From: Anarhynchus alexandrinus
Taxonomy: Eukaryota > Chordata > Aves > Charadriiformes > Charadriidae
Assembly (NCBI GenBank): GCA_008711295.1
Contig: VUYV01000062.1
Coordinates: 698,915-762,914 of the forward strand
Length of the DNA: 64,000 nucleotides
Direction: 5' to 3'
The notes below the pieces were generated by a model. The model ran no database searches. It saw only the letters and a program-made list of their open reading frames with translations, and was not told where the DNA came from. The position numbers were made by a program, and so were the translations under genes. Each line of letters opens with the position of its first letter. Position 1 is the stretch's first letter. Positions 47,401-61,600 of the stretch are shown piece by piece.

Positions 47401-50400
47401 CTGTTTCTTTCTTTATCTTCATACCTTTTCGGTTTACATTTTTAACCTTGGATTAGTTAGTTTTCTCTCTTTATTTATTTTTTTTTTAACTGTATTACTT
47501 AGGAGTAGCAATTTCTGAGTGACAGTGCTATGTGACCTGTAATTCCCTCAAGATCAGGCCTAAATCTAACATATAGTATTACAAATAGGGATAGAAACAT
47601 AGTGCTAAAGCTGCATAGCAGTATTGAGAGGTGCAACGAGTGCAGATATTTGTTTAAAAAAACCCCACAAATAATTAAGCAATTGTCTTCCTTCAAACAA
47701 TATTTTTCCATTTCCAAAAAAAAAAAAAAGTTTGAAAGTTCAGTTAAAGGAGTAATTGCTTTACATTGAGCACAAAATTGAGCACAGAAAAATCTGCTTT
47801 GGTCTTCTCTAGTCCAGCATATTTGAAGAGTGACCAGTAGAATCCATCTCTCAATATTCTCTGGTGTTGTCATGCTTTATAGCAAACAGCACTATTTAAA
47901 GGGTTCTGGACTTCACAGATTCTTATACTCATTCTTCTGTACATTCATGACATTATAAAGGTCCATTTGATTTCTTTTTTTGGCTGCAAAAACTTGAAAT
48001 TCATATTTAGGAATTATTCTGCTTGTTGAGATAGCTGGGATGAATTTGAACTCAAGCTTAACAGGTTTCATTCAGCTAAAGTATGGGATGTTCTGGTTCT
48101 TCAGTTGAAGTCAAATAAGTCATAGGTTTGTCTTTAGGTACATTGAAGAGTTTAAATAAATGTGAAAATGAGTTTGAAAATAAAACCTGAAAGAATAAGC
48201 ACAGTACCCTTTTTCAGCTTTGACTATAGTGCTCTGCACAGAAGCTTGAATTTCTGCAGATCAGAATTAATTAATAGCTCTTACTTTGTAATAACGATGT
48301 AACCAGCCAGGAGATAGTTGAAAGTCTGGGTGCAACTTTTGTTTACAGAGCTATGATTCCCAGTTTCCATGGATGTTCATCATTTTAAAAAAAGCAGTTA
48401 TATATTTTATTTAAAAAAAATATGAACAGGTGTTTCTCGCTGTAAAAGTCCAAAATGGCCTTACTACTCATTTAAATGAAGGAAAATTCATTCCCCTTGA
48501 TTAACAGAACCACCTATGAAAATGTTATGGATGCAGAAGACAGTAATTAAAATATATTTAATATAAACCACTCTCATTTTGAAGCTGCCTCAGTTTGCAG
48601 CCCTGGGGGGAGCCAAGTAATTAAGTTTAGGTGCAGGACTGAAGTGAAGATACATGGTACTAGCAAAAAACCCAAATAATGATCTGGACAGTGCTGGCAT
48701 AACAGAAGGCTTCCATTAGATCTTAGAGTACTGTTTGTAACCCTTAGTGGATGCACTGCTCTAAGTGATGTTAATTTCATTACATGCTAGAGTTGGATAT
48801 TTTACGTAGAGATAACAATGTTAAACCATGGTAATTCTCTCAGTTGTCCATCCTGTGCTACGAAAGTAATGTCACTGCATTCAAGAATCTGGTTGGAGCC
48901 GGCAATGAAAATGTCTGCAGTCACAAATAAAACCAACTTGCTGTGAGATCAGGCAATAAAGAGTAGTCACTTCAGATGAAATAAAAACAGCAATTTGAGT
49001 GATCTGTGGATGGAGTGGAAGACAGAGGGAATGTGAGCAGAAGGAGTGAAGCTGGCCTTGGAAATAATCACATCTGTGGGCTGGGTAAAACAAGCACGTG
49101 ATCCTAATTCCACAGAAGTGGCAGCTAAATACGCATCTCTGAGGCTAAAACTTTGTGGATCTTGATATTTACAGGACAGATTAATACATGACCATATCTA
49201 AAACATTCCCCCTTCCAAAATTTGTGGATATGTTTGTCTCCTCAAGAACTATGTAAGTGCTTGAATGAATGATTTCAGTGTGACTGTAAGTCTCAATTCT
49301 GTTATTTCACTTCTGCCAGTTACATTCCAGTGTTTCCTATGTCATAACTGTGATGTAACGTATGCTAGCAATATATGTATATGTATATATACATAAATAT
49401 ATTGGTCAGCATGCATTTCTCATTTTGCTGACTGATGTAAATTAAATTGAGTCTTCACTGGGAATTTTATCATCTGTAATAACATCAGCAGGGTTATATG
49501 TTTTTTTTCAGACTCCAGAAGACATAATGGCATCAGCAAAACAGTGTAGGTCACACCGTTTCTTCAGAATCCCTATATTTTAGTACTATTTTCATCACAA
49601 TTTTGTTCAGCTTTCCATTTGCTTCTGTTTGGTGGTGTGAAATAATGTCTTCTGACTGAAACCAGTTAATGCATTTGGTGTGAAGACTCTAGGAGGATCC
49701 TTATCTTGTTGAAGAAAAATTTGTCTCAGGTCTTTCTTGTGAGAAAGAACAGAAATAAACTCTGGGTTCCTGGGCACAAGTCTTCTCAATAAAAGAACTT
49801 CTGTTGCCTGTGAATGTATCTGAGCTTTTACTGAGACCATTCTGGCTGCCACATTTTCCTGTACTTAATGTGATGTCAGTAAGATAGTGACAAAGTGTTA
49901 CAAAATGCTTTGGGACACTGTACATAAAGAGATACGATACAGAACTGTTCTTCTGTTTTATTTGATTCCCTGAAATGGTGCAATTAATTTTTTAGTAAAT
50001 AATGTTACCAAAGTGATGTGAAATCATTCCATTTAGACATCTGATAGTGTCAATACAACTCTGTTCTGAATACCAAAAGGAAATAATAGGAGATTCCATT
50101 GGTAGTAGTGGTAAGAAAATACTATGATGAATGGTATTTTTCAAGGGTAAAGGGTATTCATTGTACGTAGTAAATTTCAGGATTTTCTCTGTCCTCTTTC
50201 CCTAGTGTTGTCATTAAATGTTTTTATTACAGTTTTGCTATGCAAAAAATTACAAACCCATTAAACCAGTGGGATTTAAACCAATAGCATAAAATCTGCA
50301 TGTACATTAGAATTATCCTAGTATTTTAATGTGTTGAAATGCTGGAAGTTTTGTGTGAACATTTATATCTAATATTTCATATTTTAATGGGGTGCAATTA

Positions 50401-50691
50401 AATGCATATCTGTTATATTTTCAGCCAGCATTCAAGATATGATTGAGGTGGCAAAGAATTACATGTAAGGTTGAGGAAGTATCCCCACTCACTTTCCTTT
50501 TGTTGCAGATGTTTTACGCTAAAATCTTCTGCCATTTACTTACAAACTTTTGACTTTGTGAGATTGCCTGTTAGGTATGCTGCAGAAAAGTTTTTAGTCT
50601 TTGTTATTCCTTAACCAAAATCCACAGAATCAGCATCTCTATATAATTTGTGGTCTTACAAGGGTTGGTAACTGTACACTCTTTTTGACTA
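44430..50691. other. Intergenic DNA between two solo LTRs
   Basis: No gene seen. ORFs up to 124 codons (47499-47873, minus) lack recognisable domains and cross low-complexity sequence. AT-rich microsatellite-like stretches occur near 44480 and 49371. Confidence 0.65.
49371..49402 (+). repeat. AT-rich palindromic simple repeat
   Basis: Alternating ATATATGTATATGTATATAT followed by ACATAAATATAT, near-palindromic and capable of cruciform or hairpin folding. Intergenic. Confidence 0.7.
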
Positions 50692-51463
50692 TGTCCTGTT
50701 TAGAGGTAAAACACAACCAATTTTCTGTTCAGGAATTTTACTTTGCAGCTAAGCCTCTTCTAACTAACTGAACTCTCTGAAATTAACGACATATTTTCCA
50801 GACACTGTTTGCTCCCAGAGTGATAATACCTGATTGTTTCGAAGTTATGCCAAAGCATGGTATGCAGAGAGGTTCTTGCTTATACTTATTGCTATAACAC
50901 CCAAGGCCAGCTAACTTTGTTATTTGCCCCGTTGGAGGGTCGGAAGCGGAAAAGCGTAGAGGGGTCACACCTGTGGAGAGGAGGGGACAGGACAGGTGAC
51001 CCAAAACTCACCAACGCGGTATTCCATCCCATCTGCATCATACTCAGTATAAAACATGAGGGATCAAAGGGTCAGCTCCTTTTTCAGTGGCTGGCATCCA
51101 AGGAGGACTCTGTCTGTTTGTCTGCCTTTGATCCCTATCTGTGCATTCCTGAATCCAGATCTGGAATCCAGTTCCCGTCCATCGCTGAGTCCAATCTGGG
51201 ACTTTCCCAGTGCCCGCTGGTGATGTGATTGTCATCCTGGGAGCTCGATACTGGTTTTGTATATATTGTATATATTTCATGATTTTCTTTTTATTTTATT
51301 ATTAGTATTTCATTAAAGTAGTTTAGTTTCTTCTAAACTCATAAGTCTCTTTCTCTGTCTCCCTTCTCTCCTGGAAGGGAGATGCTCTCCCTTCTCTGAT
51401 AGGAGAGAGGTCAGAGAGCATGTGTTGTTCATTTCGGTGGCCAGTCTGGCCCAAACTGCAACA
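50692..51463 (+). mobile_element. Solo LTR, family A copy 2
   Basis: This element begins TGTCCTGTTTAGAGG and ends CCAAACTGCAACA, and is clearly homologous along its length to the reverse complement of 17315-18080. Shared blocks include GGTATGCAGAGAGG, GGAGGGTCGGAAGCGGAAAA and GGACAGGACAGGTGACCC. A TATA box (TATAAAA) is near 51050. Flanking 5-mers GACTA and CACTG share only ACT, consistent with a decayed duplication. No viral genes are attached. Confidence 0.85.
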
Positions 51464-54400
51464 CACTGATTTCAGAAAAAGAATTAAGAATGTATTGCAA
51501 TGTTGTGAAGTGCCCATTTACTTAACCATCTAACAGTCAATTATTTTCTTATGTACTGCATATAATATTTGTTTTCTTTGATAATGTTTGAGAAAGGTTG
51601 ATGGAAAGATGTAAAGTACTTAGGGTATTTACTCTAAATACATTGCCCAGAATCCAGGTATAAAGGAAATCTTCGTTAGTTACTGTATCTTGTGCTTGGA
51701 CAGCAATGAGTTTGTCCAGGTTTAACTGAGAACAAATTTGAGATCAATGACTCTGACCTTTTAGATAGAAAGACTGTAGATAGAAAAAAATTCTATCAGC
51801 CCTGCAGCATATATAGCTTCCGCAGAACAAGCTTGAATTGCTATTGCTAAATTTCTTGAAAGTTTACCTTCTGGCTCTTTTTTATATTCAATATGCTTAA
51901 AGAATTCTTAGTTTTATAGAGAAATTATGCATTGTAGTTTATTGTTTACATTTTGCAATGTTGCCAGTGCTAACAGCTTCCCAGTAATGGAATGATTTTA
52001 TGTAGATTTCTCTGCCTTTGGGAAGGTTTAGATTCTGAAACAGGTACTTTCTTATGGGAGTCTGAACCTTCACCACAAGGGATAATGATTTGGCCATACT
52101 TCAAAAATTCAGAGTTTTTCTTCTTATCCCTCATGACTTTATCCTGCTAATTTAAAGTCCCATAAAGTGATACTGCCTAGAGTCATCATGTTGGTACACT
52201 TTGTTTAGTAATCCTTCTGAAAAGTCAACAAATGCAGGCTGCTATTAGGAATCTGACTGAAAAGATACAAATAGGGGAGATAGATATAAATGCAGAACCT
52301 TTATGGTTGCTCCACCCCTGAGGGGCAGGTGAAATTCTATTGCCTTTGCTTTTAATTATATATATGTATTTTTCATCAGTTCTTTCCTATTTTGGGGGTT
52401 TTAGCAGTTCTGTGGAGTTAGCTTGTACAAGAGTGATAGTGGGGAAGAAATGGACATAACAGACTATAGCTTTTACCGCTAACTTCCTTAGCTCTCTAGA
52501 AAGCTATGTATTAGAGACAAAATTTATATTCTTATTTGGGTACCAGAAAAAGAACAAACAGCAAGAAAACAAACATTTGACACTCAGAAGAAAAATACAG
52601 AAACATATCTGCCATTCTGAGCTTTTTTTGGAACACAAAGTAGTTAGTTCGTGCTTTGAGTGAAATCTGTCTGAAGTGATCCCTTCCCAGTCAGCTTAGA
52701 GATTTCACATACCGGGTCAAGTCTCACAACCCTATTAGTGGTGTGGTTCACTACTGTCATCATAGTTAGGAAGAGAAGGGCTGCTACCTTTTCCTTATAA
52801 ATTTGATTAAATGGAATTGACCTGCTATAGCTTTAATGAGAATGAGAAAAGGCATGTATTTATATCATGAAATGTACACAGTGACACGTAGCACACATTT
52901 GCTTTCAAAGTCAGATATGTGCAGTACATATAAGAATATCTAGTTGCTGCAGATGAATGAAGGAAAACTTAAGTACATTTAATAAGCATTAGAAATCATA
53001 TGGTTTACAGCAAATAATGTTATATAGAAAAGACACATGTCTATCTGTTCACCATGGGTTTATATTTAAATTTTTAAATGTATTTGTAGGAGAACATGAA
53101 TTAGCTGTGGCATGATTGATGCATTCAAAACTGAGAGTAGTTGCATGGAACAGGGAAAGGACAGGCTTGTCTGCCAGGGTTTCATTGAAATGTTGCTAGC
53201 ACTCAGATTGTTCCTAGCAGAGGAAGAATTCAGTGTAAATTGTGGTAAAAAAAAAGTGAATATAAAGTAGAAAAAGCATGTCTGACCATACTTTAGTATT
53301 TAAAATTAAATGCAAATTTATTTTACTGGTCTAGAATTTAACTTCTTGTTAAATAATGGCTGCTGTCTTGGTTGATGCTGGGAGTGACCTAAAGAATTCC
53401 AAAACTGAGTCAGACTTTTAAGGAGTCAGACTTTAGCTGTGCTCTGAGACTGAGAGTGATAATAGGATATATCTGTTACAAACTAAGCACATCTGATGGT
53501 TTGTTGAACTCACAGACCAGTTATTTTTTATCTGGAACCACAGCAATTGCCGTGTAACTTCTCCCAGTTTGTCCTCCTCTCTCCCTCCCCTTATGCTCTG
53601 TCATTCTCTCTCTCTTCTGTTCTCTTCCTTCCTTCATTCCTGCTCTGTTGCTATCCTTTGAGAATTTATTAATCAGAAATGGTATCCAGTACTTGTTGCA
53701 ATAGATATATCTTCTTCTTCTTCTTTAGTGCTATTGTTTTCTTCCACTTTTAACCTTTGCTTTGAGAAGCTTTGAATCATTTTATTTGTTTATGAAGAAT
53801 GATAGATAATAACATTTGAATCTTTCACAACAGCAACAACATAAAAGTATCACAGTGTCATGAAGTAACAATACTAACAGATACATCTGAAAAGTATTAT
53901 GGTTAGTAATGGACATAATATTGGGATGGTGACAGTGCTATGGTAATAAATAAATGTACTGGTATTATTAGGCAGCTCTGTGATTTTCTGTAACTGCTGT
54001 CCATTGACTAACTACTTAAAAATTACTCTCAGAACCTTGAATTTTCCTGGCCTTAACTGAACTTCTTCCTTTGTATTTTAAAGATTTTGAGATTTTCTGA
54101 CATCTCTCTCCATCCTCAGATTGAGGAAGTATGTACTCCTACCTCATACTTTCTTCATTCGACTGTAAGACTTAAAAGACCCTTATTTTCTATCCCTAGA
54201 TCATGTGCATGCAGACTTCTGTTCTTTCATACCATGCAGAGGGGAGAGAAAAGATTTGATTGGCTATGTGACATACCCTGCCCCTTCTCTACTTCTGAGA
54301 CTTCTCTGAAAATCTGTATGATATAGAAGAGTGTTTGGACAACAAATGTGTACTACTACACAGTAATGATCTGATACTCTTTGTTGGAATTCCAGGAATT

Positions 54401-55317
54401 TCTGAAATTCTATTTTCTTCATTGCTTATTAATTAGAAAATATAAGAAAAAAATTTCAACAGAGGAACTCAGGAGTGGTGAGGAGGATGGCCTGTCAGAT
54501 GTTTGTGGACCATCCCTGTGTTCTGTTTTATGATAGGGTACAGAAATTGGCAAAGTCATCACCCTTGTCAGAACAAGAGAAAATAGTTTGGCTAAGGATA
54601 ACTTTCTAATTGTTACTCCTTGTGCAAAGATGGATGCATCAAAGATGTGTGTTTGTGTTCTATAGAGGACATCAACCTTATTTTATGATTTTATATTTCT
54701 GAAATTAAGATCTTAATACAACTATAAAAATCTCATTTGACACTTCACATTTATAGTGTGTGTAAAACAGTAATTTGAATATACAATATGAAAATCATCT
54801 TAGAGGAAACAGAGTAACTAGCATTCTGAATACTTTGTAAACCCCATGGTGGGGTTAACCCTGTTCAGTCTTTTTTACTAAATAAGTCAGCAGTGGTCTG
54901 CTCTTTAAAAACCTTTGCTGTTTAGAGTTCTTAGGTGCATAGTCTACTTGAACCATATACTCTTAGCTCCTTTTACTGTATCTTAAGATGGAAAATGGAA
55001 ACTCCAGATCTGATGGTGGATCATGAATGTAAATGAGAATCCATGAGCGTTCACTAGCTATTTTGTACAAGTTCACTAATAATTAGGCAATTTCACTGTA
55101 AGCGTATTCTCTTTGAATCAAAAGGATCAGCTGTGAATATATCCTTTTATTGAGTGCTGTCTTTTATTGAAATAAAAAATATATGTCATGCTTTTATATT
55201 TTTTCCATGGGAAAGTAATTGTTTCTTAGTAGAGAGAAATCAAACAAGCCCTTTTTTCATGAACTTCCTCTTTCAGAAGAGGCAAATTTAACTGTATGTA
55301 AACTTTATTGTGAATCA
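51464..55317. other. Intergenic DNA between LTR copy 2 and CR1
   Basis: Almost no ORF longer than 60 codons. Polypyrimidine sequence near 53560-53725. No gene, RNA gene or mobile element recognised otherwise. Confidence 0.65.
53562..53725 (+). repeat. Polypyrimidine region with CTT microsatellite
   Basis: C/T-rich sequence from 53562 to about 53640 (CTCTCTCTCTCTTC type), then a short (CTT)5 run at 53711-53725. Intergenic simple sequence. Confidence 0.65.
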
Positions 55318-55633
55318 GGAGAGATGGGGACAAAATTTTTAGCAGGGCCTGTTGCAACAGGACAAGGCATAATGGCTTTAAACTAAAAGAGGGTAGATTT
55401 AGACTAGATACAAGGAAGAAATTTTTTTACAATGAGGGTGGTGAAACACTGAAACAGATTGAACAGAGAGGTGGTAGATGCCCTGTCCCTGGTAACATTC
55501 AAGGTGAAGCTGGACGGGGCTCTGAGCAACCTGATCTTGTTGAAGATGTCCCTGCTTATTGCAGGGTAGGTTGGACTAGGTGGCTTTTAAAGGTCCCTTC
55601 CAACCCAAACTATTCTAGGATTCTAGGATTCTA
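55318..55633 (+). mobile_element. CR1 LINE, 3' end fragment
   Basis: It contains the CR1 3' signature in plus orientation: GGACAAGGCATAATGGCTTT, GAGCAACCTGATCTTGTTGA, then AAAGGTCCCTTCCAACCC and the terminal repeat ATTCTAGG/ATTCTAGG/ATTCTA. It is 5'-truncated as most CR1 copies are, and lies in intergenic DNA. Confidence 0.93.
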
Positions 55634-58600
55634 ATTATAATGGAAAGAACTCTTATTTGCATTTTTGAGCCAAATTGCTTGTATGAAGTACAAGCCTTGT
55701 AGTCAGTAAGAAGCACTTGGCCAACTTCTTGTCTTTCTCACATACTTTACCCTGGTTGAAGTTGAATTATTTAGCTGGATCAATTTCACATCTGCGTAAG
55801 TCCACAGAATTGCTAGAGAGAGAGAAACAGGAAAAATCCTGGGAATAACACTTAAAGTGGTTTTTCCACTACAAAGTTCGTGAAGAGATTTTTTTTTTTC
55901 AGAGTTGTCCTCTCACTTTTAGTGTTCATCTTGGTGGTTTACTTTGTCTGTGATGTTCTGGAACAAGAAAAACGTACATATGGTACCTATAAGAGAAAAC
56001 AACAAAAGTGAAATTCAAGTGGAAGTCTTGAACCGATTCTTTTCCCATTCACTGAGCCTTGGTGAGAGGCTGACGAAATAGGTATTGTGAGCTGAGAAAT
56101 AAAATGTGCGCTGCATTTATCATATGTTCACCCTTCGTTTCAGATCATTATCCACTTGCTATTTCAGGTATTTGTTGTTGCTATTTTTTTTTTTATTCTT
56201 TCTCCCCTAAATTAATTTAGTTATTTATTATCTGCAAATCTGGCAAACACTAAGAACTTCTTAATTTTTCTTCCAAGTTGTTTTCTTTCAAGTTCAATTA
56301 GATCCAGTGTTATTTACTTTCAAATGGCAAAACCCTTGAATGAGTTCTAGCATGAAAGTGATCAAAAGAAGACATCTGAATTCCCTATTGCAGTAAAGGT
56401 GTGTGTGAAGGATACACATGGGAGATGCACGAAGAGTAGAAGATGAACTGTAAAGTCTTGATTGGGATGTGGAACAGATGCTGTTTCTGGCTGCTTATAA
56501 AAGATCCTGTCTACTCTGCTTTTCAAAGGAACTCAAACTAATGTTACTTTTGTCCATTACACTTTTAAACTCTGAAAGTATAAATGGAGAGGTGTTTATA
56601 TTTTCACAATGTATGCTCTTCTTGTGACTGACATTATTATTTTGCAAAACAATTTCCACTCTCAAAATGCTGCAGTAAATTCACTGGACTACAAATTCAC
56701 TGTTTGGTTCTTAGTATTTCTGGGTATCATCAGTGAAGGCTGAATGGACTGTCTGTGGTATAGGGAACACAGAACTATTGCTGCAAATGGTTTTGGTCCT
56801 CAGGCATTCTGTAAAGTGAGAAGCCACACAAGGGATTCTCAATCAAGACATAAGGTTACCTAACAAATAATTTCTCAATAGCAGAGCTTTAACTTATGAA
56901 AAACTTTAAGAATATCCACAGGGAAAATCTATGGTTCTGCAGCTTCATATTTAGATTACAGTAGCTGGAAGTTAATTAGCCCTGCTAGCCTTTTTCTTTT
57001 AGGCTAATTAGTAAGAAAACTGGATATAAAAAAGTCAAAGTCATTTTGAGAGAGAGAACTTCAACATTTTGTACATAACAGTCCCTTTGGAGGATATTAT
57101 CTCCATAATGACCATAGGATGCTCTCCGTTCTGACAGAATGTAGTTCTACAGTCTCTGGACTCATTTAGGCAACGTCTTAGTCATTAATGATTTTAGGCC
57201 TAGCTGCTTGCAATTGCCAGATGAAACCACATGACATGTTGTTTAATTATGCAATGATCAGCGGCCTTTACATTTTAATTAGGAAGCCACTGTAATGAAG
57301 CCGTCCCACTTTACATATGGCTTATTTGGCTGAAAGGTCGTCTTTACTAATTGGTTGTTTGGAAATGTAATTTTGACACAGCAATACAGGTAGACTTGTC
57401 TTCACTTCTAATGTGTTTCCTGATCTTTTCTTGATTTGGCTAATTAGTGCTAATAACTTAAAAGCTGCATGGCATTGCAAAACTCCTGCAGTTTACTGTA
57501 TGTATAGTAGTTTTGTTAACAGATTTTAGTACTGTTAATACATGGTGACATACTCCTAGTGTCTACTCACAATTTTCTCTGGTTTTGCAAGATTACAGGG
57601 ACTTTAATGTCACAGATTTCTTTCAGTTAGCTGTGTGTGAAAGGGATTCCTGATGCAAGGAGTGTAAAGAACTATGCTATCGTAACCATTTGAAGTACTC
57701 TTTAGAGAATATTGGCATTGTAAAATGTGTGATTTATTTGAGCTTAAGTTTTTCAATGATTAATTCATGAATATATCTGCAAGAATGCCAAGGTCTCCAA
57801 AATAATGAAACCCTATCCTTTCGTGGCTGTTTGTTTTCATTTCAAATCAAAGCTGTCTTGTTTGTTTACTTTTTTAAAGAATAGTCTGTTCTTTCCACTG
57901 GGGTTTTGATATCATTTTGACAAGTGAAAGAATTAATTTACATTAAAGAATCAAATAGGTAAAGTTTCCATCTCCCCCTGCATTATTTTATGAGATATGA
58001 TAAGCAGAAACCTTTCCCAACCTGCTCCACCAATCCATTCTGCATACTATGCAAAGTCTCTCTCCTATTTGGTGTTTTATTTGTAACCATAAAGTAGACA
58101 GAGTTCACCTTAGTTCCTCACAGAGATGGCTGTTTATGAGTATCCTAGCTCAAAAATATTTCGCTCTGTGTACTTTCTCCCTTAGAGCTATTTTTGCTTA
58201 TATCAAGTTAGGCAAAAGTTAGTCAAGAGACTCGGCAGGAGTGTTTCAGGCAAACATTACTGCTGCTCAATTGTTAAAGGTCTCTAATAGTTAGACTAAC
58301 ATTGACTAAATCTAGGGTCACTTTCACATGACATTCACAACCCTTCTTCTACCAGCCTTCCAAGAACACTACTTCAGGGTTTCTATTCAACAGCTTCTGA
58401 CAGCTATATGGGATTTGATCCAGATGAGTGTCTCTAAAAATGTTGTTTCATTTAAAAGGATTCCTGTGCGTTTCAGGAACTCAGTCCCATAGCTCTGTAA
58501 TCTGTTACTAATGTAGAGTTGTTGGAGCAGGGACATATTTTACTGTGTATTTTTATTGTACCTAGCAAAACAAAGATTTGAGCTTGATCATATAATTTAG

Positions 58601-61600
58601 CAACACTGATAAAAATTAGTAATAATCTATCAACCACTGAAATCTAACAAGGACTTGCAAGATGTGCTAGCTAGCAGTGGTGTCATTTTGTCTCCAGTGT
58701 TACAAACATTTACACATATCAGTATTGTCAGTGTCTTCAGCCAAGCTATCCACATTTCTAACTTGAAGTGAATAATGTTTTGTAGGGTCAAGGTAGAAGG
58801 TTATCTTGTTAATTTCTTCCTTTTATATACTTTTTTATATATATTTTTATATATAACTTCTTTGTACTGGTAACTTGGCTTGGTTTTTATTAGTAAGGTG
58901 CTAGAACACTATGGGTGTTGTTAAGACAATATGAATAAATTCTTCTGGCAAAAATACAAATTATTTAATAATTATCAGATAGGGTATATTAGTATGATGC
59001 TTGAGCAAGCTTTTTTCCCTCCTGATCACTAATAAGTTTTTGCAGTTAGCTGTAAAAAGTTGCTCTAACATGAAGAATTTTAGATAATCCTTACATATTT
59101 AAACAATTTCCTCATTTTCTTCATAGTAAATAGTGGATTCTGATTGTTACCACACTGAAGTTAGCATGAAAATTTTCACTGAAGTTAGTGTAAAACTCAG
59201 ATGTTTAGACTGTAGTAAAATTCTTGCTAATTAATTTAGCTTAACTACAACTAACAAATGGAAGATTTGATCTTTTTGAGAGACTATATATTGTAGCTCC
59301 CTGCTTGTATGGAAGGACATTTCCTCCAGCACGTGCTTATGCAAGCCTCTTAAAGAAGCTTGTGGTTTTTTCTCAGATTTTGACCCAGCTGAAACACTTG
59401 TGCACATGAATACTTGGAGATCACAGATGACTTTAGATGGTAGGGTGTTGTAGGCATCATCAAATGGTAGTAACAAACAGGATGTTAACTGAAAAAGTAA
59501 TAGAAATGAAGTACATTAATATGTACTACTTACTACAGTTACAATTAATATTACATTTATTAGTAAATCATTGCCATATTCTCTGTGTTTCAGGCCAAGG
59601 AATTATTGCTCTAGGTATATATTTCTTAGAAGCCATTTTCCTTTTGCATTATGGATAGATTAGTGTTTGATTAACATGTTTTCAACCTCATGCTATCTGT
59701 ATAGATTTTGATAACAGGGTGTAGTTCTTTCTTCGGTTTTCAGGTATTTTGAATATGTTATTTGATGAGAGTTTCCTGTAATGTATTTGACATATTTTGA
59801 GCTTTATAGTGCCTGTGTATAAACTATTTGCTAATATAAAAGTTGTGTTTATTTTGTTAAGTTAAACAGTACCAAAACAGGGCTATTTTAAAACTTGAAT
59901 GGCCAGAACCCTTGTTTCACATAGCACCTTTTTAAGAGAAATTAAGAACTGTGCTATTTAGGTGTGTATATGTGTAAGTATATGTCTATATCTTTAAAGT
60001 TCATGATGACTTCAGTAGAACTGCATAGATGAACTTGGCTTTACTTATCATATTACCTAAACCAAGGACTTAGATCTATATCTCTTCTGAGGAAAGGATG
60101 TATACCCACTTCTGACTTGTACAAGAGACATGAATGATTATTCTGTTGTCAGTAAAATATGCAGTGGTTAAGATTCACTAGCTATTGTGTACCAGATCCT
60201 TGGCCTATTGTTGAATGAAGAGTGTATGTACTTTGGTTGTGATATCATTGTGATTAAATGTTACTCATACATACACTTAACTTGAGATCTGTAGTCTAAA
60301 TTGGGATAGAAAATTTTGTTGCATGCTTACAGTGTTTTCCACATTTTTTAGAGAGAAGTATTTTTTGCTGTTTTGGGATGCAACAGTAAAATTAATTCAG
60401 TAATCTCAGTGTATACTATATGCTTACATTTCAGGTGCAAAATCTGTTTCCTTTGATATCAATATGTCATCTGGTTTCTCTTCTGTTGGACAATGTTTAT
60501 TTTAAAATGTTCATAGCAAAGTTCCAGTGGACCAGCTTTATTTTATTAACACTTCAGAAAAAAATTATTCCATGTATGAGTTTTCATTTAACATTTGTTC
60601 CATTGGAGTTTTCATTACATTTTTTGGAAGGTAAATGAGGCTCACTCCCATAGATAATCACAAAATAAACAGATTAATGTGGAGTACATAGCACCTGAAA
60701 TTAAACTACGTGCAGTTTCAAGAAAAAAGATCTTGCTGAGCACAAATTTACACTTGCTTGGAAATGTCTTACCTTTTTGTGCCATATAGGACTTAATAAA
60801 CTCTCTTACTTTCCTCTTTTTAACTCTAAGCACCTTTGGTTCCTTAATAGTTTGGATTACATTGATCAATTTAAATGTAATTAAATAGAAGAAAGTTAAA
60901 TGTATTCAAAGTTTTTGAGTTCTCAGCTTACCAAAATGCAAAGGAATTTGCTCTGATCCTTCTTTTCTAGATACATATTGAATGATAGTTTATGGTAACT
61001 TAAAATATGCCTACAGAATATTTAAGTTGCTTTTATTTTTTAAATTGTACCTTTTCAATAAAAAAAATTGAATATTGTGTGAAAATATCCTGTAGAATAT
61101 TTTTCTTTGCATCTGTTCTTTTAAAATGAAGTACCATGATAAAATATCCTTTAGAATAATTGCATATGATTGTGTATAATACAGTATTTTCATCTCTTAG
61201 CAGCATATTAGCACCTGAAGCTTACAAATTTTCCCAGAAGTAGATATTAGTTAAAATATGCTTAATGTTGTTTGTTCAGAAGTTTATGGAAATCTTTTTC
61301 TTATTTGAAGTGGTGGGTGATTCCATTCCTGATATAAACCAAAGTAATGATTGTGCCATGTACTGTTCTATGCTGGCTTCTGTATTGTTCTTATCAGCAT
61401 CTGCTGCTAAATTAAAAGGTGTTACTCACTTATGGTCTTATGTACTTTTTTGGTTCTGAATCACAGTTAATAAAAGCACAGCTGAACCTTAGACTTAACT
61501 TAAAAATATTATTCCACCAATTGCTTTGTTCTGAAATGAATCATCATAGGTTGCCAAAATATCCATTCTTTCTATGTAAAACTGGAAAAGAACAGTTCAG

